Source: Euonymus europaeus
Taxonomy: Eukaryota > Streptophyta > Magnoliopsida > Celastrales > Celastraceae
Assembly: GCA_963580455.1 (NCBI GenBank)
Contig: OY756962.1
Span: 12,294,001 to 12,358,000, forward strand
Direction: 5' to 3'
DNA length: 64,000 nucleotides
Of the stretch, positions 37,210-49,255 are shown one piece after another. Both the position numbers and the translations under genes were made by a program. Positions within the stretch are counted from its first letter, which is position 1; each line of letters opens with the position of its first letter. The notes beneath the pieces are model-generated. The model searched no databases. It had not been told where the DNA came from and worked only from the letters and a program-made list of their open reading frames with translations.

Positions 37210-40076
37210 GCTCGGTATGCACTTTTTATTATTTCTTTATGTCCAAAATTACTAGTATTCGCTTCGTAAATTGTTTTGTTGTCAAGAGAACAAATTTCGG
37301 TCCAAATTTGGCAAAACCATTAAAAATAAATTCATCGAGAGAGTTGAGCAATTTCAGGCCATCAAAGTTGCTCTGTGTACACTTTTTATTATTTTTCTAT
37401 GTCAAATTTAAAGAGTATAAGCTTCCTAGATTATTTTGATGCCCAAACACCAACTTTCTATGACAAATAGACAAAACCTTTTAAAGCTCCCCCATAAGGA
37501 GAGTTGAGCAATTCCGAACCACCAAAGTTGCTCTGTGTACACTTTTTATTGTTCTTCTATGTCAAATTTTATGAGTATAAGCTTCCTAGATTATTTCGTT
37601 GCCAAAACACCAACTTTCTATGAGAAATAGACAAAACAGTTAAAAGCACCTCCATAAGGAGAGTTGACAAATTTAGAACCATGAAAGTTGCACGATATGC
37701 ATTTTTTATTATTTCTTTATATCCAAAATTAAAAGTATTCGCTTCGTAAACTGTTTTGTTGTCAAGAGATCAAATTTCGGTCTAAATTTTGCAAAACTAT
37801 TAAGAACAACTCCATCGAGAGAGTTGAACCATTTCGTGCCACCAAAGTTGCTCGGTGTACACTTTTTATTATTCTTCTATATAAAATTTTACGAGTATAA
37901 GCTTCCTAGATTATTTCGATGCCAAAACACCACCTTTATATGACAAATGAACAAAAACCGTTAAAAGCTCCACCATAGATAGAGTTGAGCAACTTCGGAC
38001 CAACAAAGTTATTTGGTGTACAATTTTTATTGTTCTTCTATGTCACATTTTACGAGTATAAGCTTTCTAGATTTTTTCGATGCCAAAACACCACATTTCT
38101 ATGACAAATGGACAAAACCGTTAAAATCACCTCCATAAGGAGAGTTGAGCAATTTCGAGCCATGAAAGTTGCTCGGTATGCACTCTTTATTGTTTCTTTA
38201 TGTCCAAAATTACTAGTATTCTCTACGTAAATTGTTCTGTTGTCAAGAGAACAAATTTCAGTCCAAATTTGGCAAAACTATTAAAAACAAATCCAACGAG
38301 AGAGTTGAGCAATTTCGGGCAATCAAAGTTGCTCGGTGTACACTTTTTATTGTTCTTCTATGTCAAATTTAACGAGTATAAGATTCCTAGAGTATTTCGA
38401 TGCCAAAACACCAACTTTCTATGACAAATAGACAAAACCTTTTAAAGGTCCTCCATAAGGAGAGTTGAGCAATTCCGAACCACCGAAGATGCTCTGTGTA
38501 CACTTTTTATTGTCCTTCTATGTCAAATTTTATGAGTATAAGCTTCCTAGATTATTTCGATGCCAAAACAACAACATTCTATGACAAATAGACAAAACTG
38601 TTAAAAGCTCCTCCATAAAGAGAGTTGGGAAATTCAGAACCATGAAAGTTGCTCGGTATGCAATTTTTATTGTTTCTTTATGTCCAAAATTACTAATATT
38701 CGCTTCGTAAATTTTTTTGTTGTTAAGAGAACAAATTTCGGTCCAAATTTGGCAAAACTATGAAAAACAAATCCATCGAGAGAGTTGAGCAATTTTCGGC
38801 CATCAAAGTTGCTCGGTGTACACTTTTTATTGTTCTTCTATGTCAAATTTAACGAGTATAAGCTTCCTAGATTATTTCGATGCCAAAACACCAACTTTCT
38901 ATGACAAATAGACAAAACCTTTTAAAGCTCCTCCATATGGAGAGTTGAGCAATTCCGAACCACCAATGTTTCTCTGTGTACACTTTTTTATTGTCCTTCT
39001 ATGTCAAATTTTATGAGTATAAGCTTCCTAGATTATTTGGATGCCAAAACACCAACTTTCTATGAAAAATAGACAAAACAGTTAAAAGCTCCTCCATAAG
39101 GAGAGTTTAGAAATTCGGAACCATAAAAGTTGCTCGCTATTCACTTTTTATTGTTTCTTTATATTTATAATTACTAGTATTCGCTTCGTAAATTGTTTTG
39201 TTGTCTAGAGAACAAATTTCGGTCCAAATTTGGCAAAATCATTAAAAACAAATCCATCGAGAGAGTTGAGCAATTTTAGGCCATCAAAGTTGCTTTGTGT
39301 ACACTTTTTATTGTTCTTCTATATCTAATTTAAAGAGTATAAGCTTCCTAGTTTATTTCGATGCTCAAACACCAACTTTCTAAGACAAATAGACAAAACC
39401 TTTTAAAGCTCCTCCATAAGGAGAGTTGAGCAATTTCGAACCACCAAAGTTGCTATGTGTATACTTTTTATTGTTCTTCTATGTCAAATTTTACGAGTAT
39501 AAGCTTTCTAGATTATTTCACTGCCAAAACACCAACTTTCTATGAGAAATAGACAAAACAGTTAAAAGCACCTCCATAAGGAGAGTTGACAAATTTAGAA
39601 CCATGAAAGTTGCACGATATGCATTTTTTATTATTTCTTTATGTCCAAAATTAAAAGTATTCGCTTCGTAAACTGTTTTGTTGTCAAGAGATCAAATTTC
39701 GGTCTAAATTTTGCAAAACTATTAAGAACAACTTCATCGAGAGAGTTGAGCAATTTCGTGCCATCAAAGTTGCTCGGTGTACACTTTTTATTATTCTTCT
39801 ATGTAAAATTTTACGAGTATAAGCTTCCTAAATTATTTCGATTGCAAAACACCACCTTTATATGACAAATGGACAAAAACCATTAAAAGCTCCACCATAG
39901 ATAGAGTTGAGCAAATTCGGACCAACAAAGTTATTTGGTGTACAGTTTTTATTGTTCTTCTATGTCAAATTTTACGAGTAAGCTTTCTAGATTTTTTCGA
40001 TGCCAAAACACCACCTTTCTATGACAAATGGACAAAACCGTTAAAATCACCTCCATAAGGAGAGTTGAGGAATTCC
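37210..40076 (+). repeat. 160-bp satellite array 3 (about 18 monomers)
   Basis: The A/B satellite runs in the same orientation, re-entering at the class A start CTCGGTATGC. A 12-monomer period is visible: the variant GTTGCACGATATGCATT with TTAAAAGTATTCGC occurs at 37,687 and again 1,922 bp later. The variants CCATATGGAG, ACCAATGTT and ACTATGAAAAAC are shared with array 4. The array ends at the copia target ATTCC. Confidence 0.95.
40072..40076 (+). other. Target site duplication ATTCC, left
   Basis: ATTCC belongs to the satellite context GAATTCCGAACC. The matching copy follows the other LTR at 57,006-57,010. Confidence 0.9.
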
Positions 40077-42146
40077 TGTTGGTTGCTAAAATAATTTTTA
40101 GAACATGCGGAAGCATTTTACGGATCGTTCTTAGCATAGGTACAAATCAAAATTTTAATTGGAAGCCAAACGACCCTAGATTGCTACACGCCTATCAAGT
40201 GTTATCCTAGATCCAATTAATTTTGTAATTAATCCTAGCATGATTCTAGTATTAATTTCATACAAAATAATTCTTAGATCTAAACATACAATCATGGCAT
40301 GAAGAAGGTTAGAAGAAGAATACCAACCTCTTTACTATCGAGGTCCAACGTGCTATCCGTCTTGATCACGAACTCAACACTTGATCACGAACCACCGATT
40401 GATAGAGTAACGAACGGATCACCAAGAATGGCCTGCGTCGTTTCCTAGGTATTCCCTTTAATCTCCTTGCGAACGAGCAAAGCAAAAACACCGATCCGTA
40501 GTGAACCGAAAATAATCACACACGGCTGCACTTTCTTTTTTTCTCAAAAGAACACTCGGCAACTTTTATAAAAAACACAACTTGGCTTTCTTTGTGAATT
40601 GAATCACACGGCATCACCTTTTTTTGTGTTATAAAAGTTACCCATATGAGAGAGATACATGATGTATTTATATCTAAAGTCAACAAGTCTCCTTTTAGGT
40701 TTTGTTTTACTAGTCCTACATGAAATAGGAAAAGTCAAAACCCAAGGTCACCTAAAACACATATTGTAATTGGCGCCTATTGCATGTACATTTATTGGGC
40801 CATGCATTCAAGCATGATTTGGACCTAATCATGGCCCAAAGTAAAAACCTTTTTGATTAAGTCCAATCTAATTAGACCTCTAGGTTTTCTTTTGGCCCAA
40901 TTCTTCAAGAATTCAAGGCTCAAATATTATTTTGATCCTAAGCCCATTCTTGACTTTAATTTCGATTATGCAAAATATTTATTTCACAATCTAAATCGAA
41001 ATTTCGAGACTTATTATTTTTCTATAAATACACTTACAAGAATTTTGTATATCTTAACAAAAATAATTTTATCTTTGGGTTATCTTTGGAAGACCAAAAC
41101 CCAATAAAATTATATCTATTTGTAATACAAATTCTATTCTTGTAACTTCTCCAACAACCGTTGTGATATGGTGAATTTTGCCGATCTTCCTTAAATAGGA
41201 TAAGAGAATATATAGAGCTACCAAGGGGAATCCGCAGGACATACATATTGTGGCTCCCGAAATATTATTCTTTACCGTCAAACTCTATGACTAGGAATAA
41301 TATAACAATCCAATGTTCGTTTGACACTACCTGAACTTTGGATGCACTCCCCAATATGTACGATTCTTACATCGAGGCTTTTCCATAATTAGAAACCTAT
41401 CCCTGACCTATGGGAAGTGTACTTGCATATCCTCCATGCAACACCCGGTAAGATGGAGTGAATTTATTCATACTATCAAACACTCCAAAATCCATATTTT
41501 CTCTGAGCTCCAGATTCCTTTATATCTATCCTCTAAGCGTATTAAATTGACCCGTCGATCAATTTAATTCACAACGCTTGATTCGTTAGAATCACTATGC
41601 ATAGTTTTTTAGATAGATTAATTTGAACCTCTCAGATGGGTGCTTACACTTTCATAACTGAAAGTACATGAATGACTATTTTGTAGGTATGCGCTTATAC
41701 CCTAGTGACATACATCCAAATCATCAAGATTTTTACAATAGTGCGTGTCTCACTTATTGATGAATCAAAAATGCACACGCTATAAGTATAAACGTATTGA
41801 CCTACTCAAGCTTGAGATATACCGTACTCCCATAGCTATAGGATGAACAACTCTTTGATAGCATGTTTCTAGTTGTTCATTCCTATGTAAGTCCGTCAAT
41901 GTATATGTCCACATACACACTAGTGCACCAATCCGAGAATCCTCTCAAACGGTCAAGACAAACCATTCTCCTAATTGGAGATGTCCATGCACTACAACCT
42001 ATATCAACAAAGTGCATAACTTTGTTAATCTGGTTGTGACTAATGATTTAGAATGTAATAATGAATCTTGTGTCAATCTATACTCACACTATAAGTGTAT
42101 CTGAGTATCCAAGATTCACATATCTAACATCCTTAGACCTTGTTAG
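40077..42146 (-). mobile_element. Copia 3' LTR, distal part
   Basis: It starts, in window direction, with TGTTGGTTGCTAAAAT and matches the LTR at 54,825-57,005. It is interrupted after CCTTGTTAG by the gypsy element and continues at about 49,105. It has about 15 bp (near 41,550) that the other LTR lacks. Confidence 0.92.
40665..40673 (-). promoter_or_regulatory. TATA box in the copia 3' LTR
   Basis: On the minus strand this reads ATATAAATA. The same site is in the other LTR at 55,414-55,422. In a 3' LTR it would drive transcription out into satellite array 3. Confidence 0.65.
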
Positions 42147-42154
42147 GATTGGGG

Positions 42155-42172
42155 TTGGGTATCGAAGCGAGG
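42155..42172 (+). other. Degenerate primer binding site, gypsy
   Basis: TTGGGTATCGAAGCGAGG resembles the plant initiator-tRNA-Met PBS (TGGTATCAGAGC) with one inserted and two altered bases, 8 bp inside the left border. Plant gypsy elements usually have this PBS right after the 5' LTR. Its position implies the missing LTR ended very close to the present border. Confidence 0.55.
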
Positions 42173-42335
42173 TTTGTTTATTTACGGCCATATGTAGGAT
42201 TGGGATTGGGTCCTAGGTATATGGTAGTGAAATCCAGGCCATGTCACAACCGCTGCTGATCCGGTATGTCTTTCTATCCCTATTAAATCCTCTTTTGAGT
42301 AGTGTGTTAAATGGTATTGTCTGTTTGCCATGCAG
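42173..42335 (+). other. Gypsy leader between PBS and gag
   Basis: This is non-coding. Its last 53 bp (TTAAATCCTC...CATGCAG) align with 29,821-29,873. The segment 42,190-42,275, read on the minus strand, loosely resembles the GCGGATCAG...GTGACATGG stretch of the LTR near 48,670-48,710; this may be chance. Confidence 0.6.
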
Positions 42336-43650
42336 ATGAATACCCGTAGGACTACGCGGTCCGAGAGTGGGACTGAGGTACCTCGGGGCAGAGGCCGAGG
42401 TAGAGGCCGAGGTAGAGGCCGTGGTGCTAGGGTTGCAGTAGTTGCTAGAGGCACTCCTAGTACGGAGGATTCGGTTCCGAATGTGGAGCCGGAGTTGAGA
42501 GAGGAGGAGATAGTTCACGAGGGACTACCTAGTGAGAGTGAGGGTCAGCAGGTACCACCTGCGGGACCGGTTGCTCCTGTCGCTACAGGGGGGGAACCTG
42601 TGACCATGGAGGGTCTTGCCAGTTTCATGATAACGATGGCGCAGACACAAGCACAGACCATAACACAGGCTATGGGAGTTGCGGGGGTTCGTACCGACGG
42701 AGTAATACCGGGAGCTGCTACTGAGGGTGTTGTGGTACCGAGAGCCGGGAGAGGCATGTACGAGGTGGATCAGCTGAGGAGGACTTCTCCGCAACCTTTT
42801 CCGGAGATGGAACAGATGTGGGGGCGGAGGAGTGGTTCAATCAGTTGAGCATGAGGATGGACACGTTGGAGATACCTGATGAGCGACGGGTGAAGTTTGT
42901 GTTTTATTATTTGGGTGGAGTGGCCTATGAATGGTGGATGTCCATGGGTCAGAGGAGGAATGAGCTGACTTGGACTTCTTTTGAGAAGTTGTTCATGCAG
43001 AAGTTTGTGCCGAGACCTCTGCAGACTGAGAAGGCCAAGCAGTTTCTTGATTTATTGTCGACATCAGAGATGACGGTGTCTCAGTACACCAAGCAGTTTG
43101 AGGAGCTATACCGGTATGGGAAGGAGTTTGCTCCAACTGATGCGAAGAAGGTGGTGAGATACCGAGATGGGTAGCTTCCCAGTCTTGGTAGGATGGTGAT
43201 GGCCACTAGAGTGGTATCATATGATGACACGGTGGAAATGGCGCTGGACTTTGAGTTGAGTGAAAAGAGTGAAGCTCAGAGGAAGCGTCCAGTTGTTGAG
43301 AGTAGTGGTGGCAGTGGTTCTAGTCACAAGAGGCGGAAGCCTGACTTTCGTCAGCAGAGATGGGATTGAAGCAAGGGTCCTAAGCTTCCCTGGAGTAAGA
43401 CAGCATGCTTCAAGTATGGGAAGGAGGGGCATAAGGCAAGGGAGTGTAGAGTCCCTAAGAATAGATGCTATGGTTGTGGCAAGCCAGGCCACCAGAAGAG
43501 AGATTGTCCAGAGGGCAACCAGAGAGCACAGCAGCCGGCTATACCGGGGGTACCACTTCCAGCTCTTCCTTCCACTGTTCCATCGGGAGGGAGAGGGCGA
43601 GGTGGAGGCAGACAGCAGCAGAATGCGCTGGTAGAGGGACGTGTCTTTGC
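42336..43650 (+). pseudogene. Gypsy gag, degenerate
   Basis: ATG at 42,336 (or 42,330 in the same frame) opens an Arg/Gly-rich start (RGRGRGRGRG) from a short GGCCGAGGTAGA repeat. A one-base frameshift near 42,800 moves the gag domain (EEWFNQLSMRMDTLE, FYYLGGVAYEWW) to another frame. TAG at 43,172-43,174 and TGA at 43,367-43,369 follow. Of the two zinc knuckles, the first ([15 protein letters not shown]) has lost a Cys to Tyr; the second ([14 protein letters not shown]) is intact. The gene cannot make full-length Gag. Confidence 0.87.
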
Positions 43651-46600
43651 ATTAGGTGCGCAGGAGCATCCAAATTTCATTGGAGGTACTTTCTTGATTT
43701 TCAATTGTTGGGCAAGAGTCTTGTTTGACTCTGGAGCGACTTCATCTTTTATTACTAGTTCGTTAGCAAACGCACTAGAGGTGGAGATTTCGCCGATTAG
43801 GCGCATGTTTACGGTGTCCTCACCATTCGGACACTTTACCATGTTGGAGGGGGTGGTGTTCGGATGTGAGTGTCGGTTTGGATAGGTGTCTCTGGAAGCT
43901 GATTTGTATGTATTGGATTTCAAAGACTTCGATGTGATACTCGGAGTTGATTGGTTGACTAAGCACCAAGGGTTGCTTGATTTTTGGCAAAGGAGGATCA
44001 CACTTAGAGTACCGGAGGGTGGGGTGATCCAATTGCAGGGTTCGAAGGGGATGCCATGCCCACATTTCATGGATAACCCTTTGTACCAAGATTGTAGAGT
44101 AGCAAGTTTGAGGACTTCAGCTCCTAAGGGAGATGTAGCTACAGAGATTAGAGTGGTGAAAGAATTTATGGATGTATTTCCGGAAGAGTTGCCGGGATTA
44201 CCTCCGAAGAGGGAAATTGACTTTGCTATTGAGTTGCATCTGAACGTCAAGCCGATATCGATTCCACCGTATCGGATGGCTCCCGCAGAGTTGAAAGAGT
44301 TGAGTGACCAGTTGGAAGAGTTGATAGAGTTGGGATTTATAAGGCCGAGTGTGTCCCCGTGGGGAGCACCGGTGTTGTTCGTCAAGAAGAAAGACGGAAG
44401 CTTGAGGATGTGTATCGACTATAGGCAGTTGAATAAGGTTACTGTAAGGAACAAGTATCCGTTGCCTAGAATCAATGATTTGTTTGACCAATTGAGAGGT
44501 GCTAGGCATTTCTCTAAGATTGACTTGAGGTCGGGTTATCATCAGTTGAGGATTAAGGATGAGGATATCCAGAAAACAGCGTTTAGAACTCGTTATGGGC
44601 ATTATGAGTTCCTTGTGATGCCGTTTGGGTTGACGAATGCCCCAGCAGTATTCATGGACCTAATGCAGAGGGTTCTTCGACCGTTTTTGGATAGGTTTGT
44701 GGTGGTCTTCATAGATGACATTCTAATTTATTCTTCTACGGAGGAAGAGCATGAGGGGCACTTGAGGGTGGTGCTACAGACGTTGAGGGAGAATCAACTG
44801 TATGCTAAATTAAGTAAGTGTGAATTTTGGGCTACCGAAGTGAAGTTCTTAGGCCATGTCATCACTCAAGAGGGCATAGCAGTTGACTACTCCAAGGTTG
44901 AGTCGGTTTTGAATTGGGAAAGACCGAAGAACGTGACTGAGATTCGGAGTTTCCTAGGATTAGCAGGTTACTACCGGAGATTTATCGAGAACTTTTCGAG
45001 AGTTGCTTCACCAATGACGCAGCTTACGAAAAAGGGTACACCGTTTGTTTGGACAGACGAGTGAGAGGCCGCATTTGGAGAGTTGAAGAAGAGGTTGACA
45101 ACACCTCCAGTGTTAGTGGTCCCGGAGAGGAATTTAGGCTACCAGGTGTATTGTGATGCGTCTGGGGTCGGATTGGGTTGTGTGTTGATGCAGTAGGGCC
45201 GAGTGATAGAATATGGCTCGAGATTGCTCAAGGCATATGAGAAGAATTATCCGGTGCACGATTTAGAGTTGGCGGCAGTAGTATTTGCTCTGAAGCAATG
45301 AAGGTACTATCTCTATGGAGAGAGATTTGAGGTGTTCTCGGATCACAAGAGTCTCAAGTATCTGTTCACCCAGAAAGAGTTGAACTTGCGACAAAGAAGG
45401 TGGATGGAATACCTAGAGGACTTCGACTTCGATTTGCAATACCATCCCGGTAAGGCAAATGTAGTCGCGGATGAATTGAGTAGGAAGCAAAGGATGGCTA
45501 GTCTATTCATGCATGAGTGGAGAATTGTGGAAACAATTAACCAGTTTGGATTAGAGTTGCGAGAGCAAGAGGAAAGGGTACATTTGTGTTCTATGACTTC
45601 GAGACCTACGATGGTTCATAAGGTTATAGATGCACAGAATGGAGATCATACATTTGATGTGATTGATGAGAGTCTTGGATGGGTTCGAGGAAATGATGGT
45701 GGAGTACAATATGCGGGAAGGTTAGTGGTTCCCGATGATGATGAGTTGAGGCAAGAGATTCTGAAGGAGGCACATCATTCTTGGTTTGCTATGCATCCAG
45801 GGGGTACGAAGATGTACAGAGACTTGAGGCAGAGTTTCTGGTGGAAGGCAATGAAGGCCGATGTTGCTAGATTTGTGATGAAGTGTCTTACTTGTCAACA
45901 AGTGAAGGCAGAGCATCAGAGACCAGCCGGATTGTTGCAACCATTATTAGTAGCGGAATGGAAGTGGGAGAAGATCACTATGGACTTTGTGACGGCGTTG
46001 CCAATGACTCAGAGGAGGCATGACACGGTTTGGGTATCAAGTGGACAGATTGACCAAGTCTGCACACTTTTTACCCATGAATAAGACGGATTCGTTGGAG
46101 ACCTTGAGTACTATGTATGTCAAGGAGATTGTGAGACTTCACGGAATTCCATTATCTATTGTGTCGGACCGAGACCCGCGGTTCACAGGTAGATTCTGGA
46201 GTAGTTTACAAGAAGCGTTGGGAACGAAGTTGGATTTCTCTACAGCTTATCATCCTCAGAGTGATGGGCAGAGTGAGAGAACTATCCAAATTTTGGAGGA
46301 TATGCTGCGGGCATGTGTCGTGGACTTTGGAGGAAGTTGGGATCGGTACTTACATTTGGCGGAGTTTGTGTATAACAACTCTTTCCAAAGTAGTATCGGG
46401 ATGGCACCTTATGAGGCGCTCTACGGGAGGCCTTGCAGGTCGCCCTTGTGTTGGGCGGAGGTTGGTGAGAAAGTTGTTTTAGGACCGGAGATGGTCAAAG
46501 AGGCACGAGAGAGAGTGGATGAGATCCGGAAGCGGTTGATCACCGCGCAGAGCCGACAGAAGTCTTATGCTGACCGGAGGAGGAGACCTTTGGTGTTCGC

Positions 46601-47123
46601 TGTAGGCGATAAGGTTTTCTTGAAGGTTAGTCCGAGACGGGGGATTCAGAGGTATAGTAAGCATGGGAAGTTGGCACCGAGATTTGTGGGGCCATTTGAG
46701 ATTCTTGAGGCGGTGGGACCGGTGGCGTACCGTTTGGCACTTCCACCGAAGCTTGAGAAGGTTCACAATGTATTCCATATATCAATGCTTCGGAAATATG
46801 AGCCGGATCCGTCGCATGTGATAGATTGGACTACATTGAAGGTTGAAGAAGATGGGAGTTACACTCTTCAACCGATAAAAATTCTAGACCGACAGAACAA
46901 GGTCACGAGGTCGAGTGTGATTCCATTAGTAAAAGTGATGTGGATGTATCACGGAGTTGAAGAAGCAACTTGGGAGTTGGAATCCAGAATGAAGGAGAAG
47001 TACCCGGAGTTGTTCGGAGATTCAGGTACGTGTGTAGTTAAATTTCGGGACGAAATTTTATTAAGGGGGGGAGGATGTGAAATCCCGACCCAAAAATTTA
47101 GTTTTGAGTCGAGTTACGGATGA
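43651..47123 (+). pseudogene. Gypsy pol, degenerate: PR, RT, RNase H, integrase, chromodomain-like tail
   Basis: The protease site FDSGAT is near 43,728. Stops are TAG 43,883-43,885, TGA 45,062-45,064, TAG 45,194-45,196 and TGA 45,299-45,301, with a one-base frameshift near 46,035 between the two integrase acidic regions. RT motifs are intact ([24 protein letters not shown] at 44,708-44,719). RNase H keeps YCDASGVG and SDHKSLKYL. The integrase has the HHCC finger ([10 protein letters not shown]...CLTCQQ), VSDRDPRFT and SDGQSERT, then a chromodomain-like tail. The last codons and stop lie inside the 3' LTR, 47 bp past its start. Longest open parts are 392 codons (RT) and 367 codons (integrase). 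Confidence 0.88.
47064..47076 (+). other. Polypurine tract, gypsy
   Basis: AAGGGGGGGAGGA lies directly before TGTGAAATCCC. It sits within the pol frame, because pol reads into the LTR. Confidence 0.85.
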
Positions 47124-49104
47124 TTCGTGAAGTACGGCATCATGGAAAAATAGTTTTGAACTTGGTTCGGTAAATCGGTCATAACTTTTAGCACAAATGT
47201 CTGTTTTGGGCCCATAATATATCAAATCGAAGCTAAGAACGAGACGGAGCTAAAAATGTAAGGTCACATGCCTAGGAGATCGCCTAGGCGTGTACAAAAG
47301 TTGCACGGGACAGTGGGTTCAAAATTGAAACTTAAGGTCAATGCGGCTAGGCGCAAATTCTGAACGCCTAGGCGCTCCCCGAGCTGTTAAAAGCCAGTGC
47401 GCGACCAGAACTTAATCGTTCTGAAAAATTCCGACTTTTAGTGAGAGAGAGAGCGAGAAACTTAGAGAGAGAAGGAGATTTGTTGAGGTTTTTGCTTGGT
47501 TTTCCATGGATTCATGAAGCATGTCAAGAATCAAGGTGGAATCAAGGAAGATTTGAAGGTTTGAGGTGAGTTTTCATAGTTTTGGAATTCTAGGGTTTTT
47601 CCTAGATTTGTTTGATTCTTTAATAGATGGAAGGTAAGGTTTAGATATGTTGATATAGGCTTGTTTGTGGACCTATGTGTAGGTTTAGTTGGGATTTTGG
47701 AGTGAGATTTGGATTGGGCTTTGGAACAAGCTTTTGAAAGAGAATTCTAGAGAGAGAAGGTAAGTATTTCGATTTTTGTTGATTGATTGATATTAGTAGG
47801 GATAATGTGGTATGTTTTGGTTGATATTGTGAGTTCGATTATGTGAATCGATAGGTTTGGAAGAAACGAGGGTTCGAAACCCTAATTTGATATTTGAGGT
47901 GATTGTGCTCGATTGAGGTAGGGTTTCCTAACCGATTCTTTTCTATCGTCCGTTCTCCTTTCTAAATGGCGTTTCGATTCTTCATTGGTCCTTTTGTTGT
48001 GTTTCCACCTTAATTGCTTCTAAGGGGAAACGAGCCAATGTGTGGTTAATTCTTGATTGTGGATTGTATGCATGACCCGATTTGTGTGTTCCGTCTCATA
48101 CGGGCATGAGTTGAAATCCGTTCATGCATCACGGTAGTTATATATGTATGTATGCAGGATGTTCATATATATATCTATTCGGCATGACATTGCATAATTG
48201 CATTAGAGTTGCATGGGGGACTTGAGTGTGGACTCAGGGACTCTTAGGTTCCTTGAAAGCCTCATGGAGGGATGACAGGTGAAGAGAGTTGCCACCGGGT
48301 CACGTGAACTCTATGTTGGGATAACGCACTTGGGCGAAGGTTGGAGAGCGACCTAGCTGGTTATGTGCGGGCGTGATAGGTTCACGCAACCAGGTAATCC
48401 CAGGAGCGTTGTTGTGGTGGAGCTTGCTCCCTGTGGGATGCCACATGTATGAGACATGGTAGTATTGTTGATTGCTCAGGGTGAGGGGATTACTTGGATT
48501 GATGTTATATGTGCTTGTTGAGTATACGTGCATGTTGTAGATACATGTTGGTGCATTGTCCTTTGATTGGTTCGGCCTTACTTCTTATAAACTCTTGTAC
48601 CCTACTGAGCTTCTAGCTCACTCCCCTAATTTCTGTCTTCTACAGGTGACACTGGTACAGGTACTGGTGGTGCGGATCAGTGAGACGGGATGTGACATGG
48701 ATGGCCCTGGGTAGGATTGGGATGCATGAGACATACTCTATGCATGTTGTTGTTTTATTTTGTATGTCAGAGTAGTGTATATAACCATGTGGCATGGACA
48801 GTGCTTGTATGATTATGATGTTTGATGATGATGGTTATATGCTTGAGATATATAGATCTGTGTGATGATTTATATTTAAAGCTATCAGTTTGTGCATGCT
48901 GGTAGTGGAGGGCCTGAGGCTCTAGGATCAGGATTGCTTGTGATTGAGGCCTGAGGCTTGGATGCTAGGTTGCTAGTGTGATGATTGTCGCTGCGATATA
49001 CGGGGAGGTGCCGCCGGATTTCCGGTTCATCCTGGATGTTCACACTAGTGACCTAGGACGGTGTCAGAGAGGGCACCTGGCGTCCCGGGGATCGGCGCGT
49101 CACA
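47077..49104 (+). mobile_element. Gypsy 3' LTR of subfamily A, complete
   Basis: The 2,028-bp LTR runs from TGTGAAATCCCGACCC to GCGCGTCACA. It is close to the interrupted LTR at 26,167 and defines that copy's full length. CCTAGG palindromes are at about 47,268-47,375. The sequence from about 48,120 has the GGCATGACAT and TCACGTGAAC segments shared by the other gypsy LTRs. No TATA box stands out clearly. Confidence 0.9.
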
Positions 49105-49226
49105 TTCACATATAAATGAAATATTTAAAATAAAACATTTAAAACACAAATGCAATCATAAAATGTTTATTCTTGAATTTCAGAATTGTCTTTACATGGT
49201 ATGTTTTTTAGGACATCATCCCAACA
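49105..49226 (-). mobile_element. Copia 3' LTR, proximal part
   Basis: The copia LTR resumes with TTCACATATAAATG and ends CATCATCCCAACA, the complement of TGTTGGGATGATG. With 40,077-42,146 it makes up a full LTR of about 2.19 kb. Confidence 0.92.
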
Positions 49227-49237
49227 AACTCCCACTT
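49227..49237 (-). other. Polypurine tract, copia
   Basis: On the minus strand this reads AAGTGGGAGTT, identical to the PPT at 9,712-9,722. Confidence 0.85.
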
Positions 49238-49255
49238 GGACTGAAGAACATACTA

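Larger units (their letters stand above)
42147..49104 (+). mobile_element. Gypsy chromovirus lacking its 5' LTR, nested in the copia LTR
   Basis: The element begins almost exactly at a PBS-like sequence and runs through leader, gag, pol, PPT and a complete 2,028-bp 3' LTR. There is no 5' LTR. The host copia LTR reads GTTAG on the left and ACATTCACAT on the right; the intact LTR has GTTAGAACATTCACAT. So at most a few target bases were lost, there is no target duplication, and ACA is shared at the right joint. The coding region has five stops and two frameshifts. It is related to, but distinct from, the gypsy at 29,874-37,146. Confidence 0.88.

Noticed and set aside
43468..44385. 305-codon minus-strand open frame opposite gypsy pol
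   Set aside because: It is antisense to protease and RT and has no domain of its own. Long antisense frames are common opposite coding sequence.
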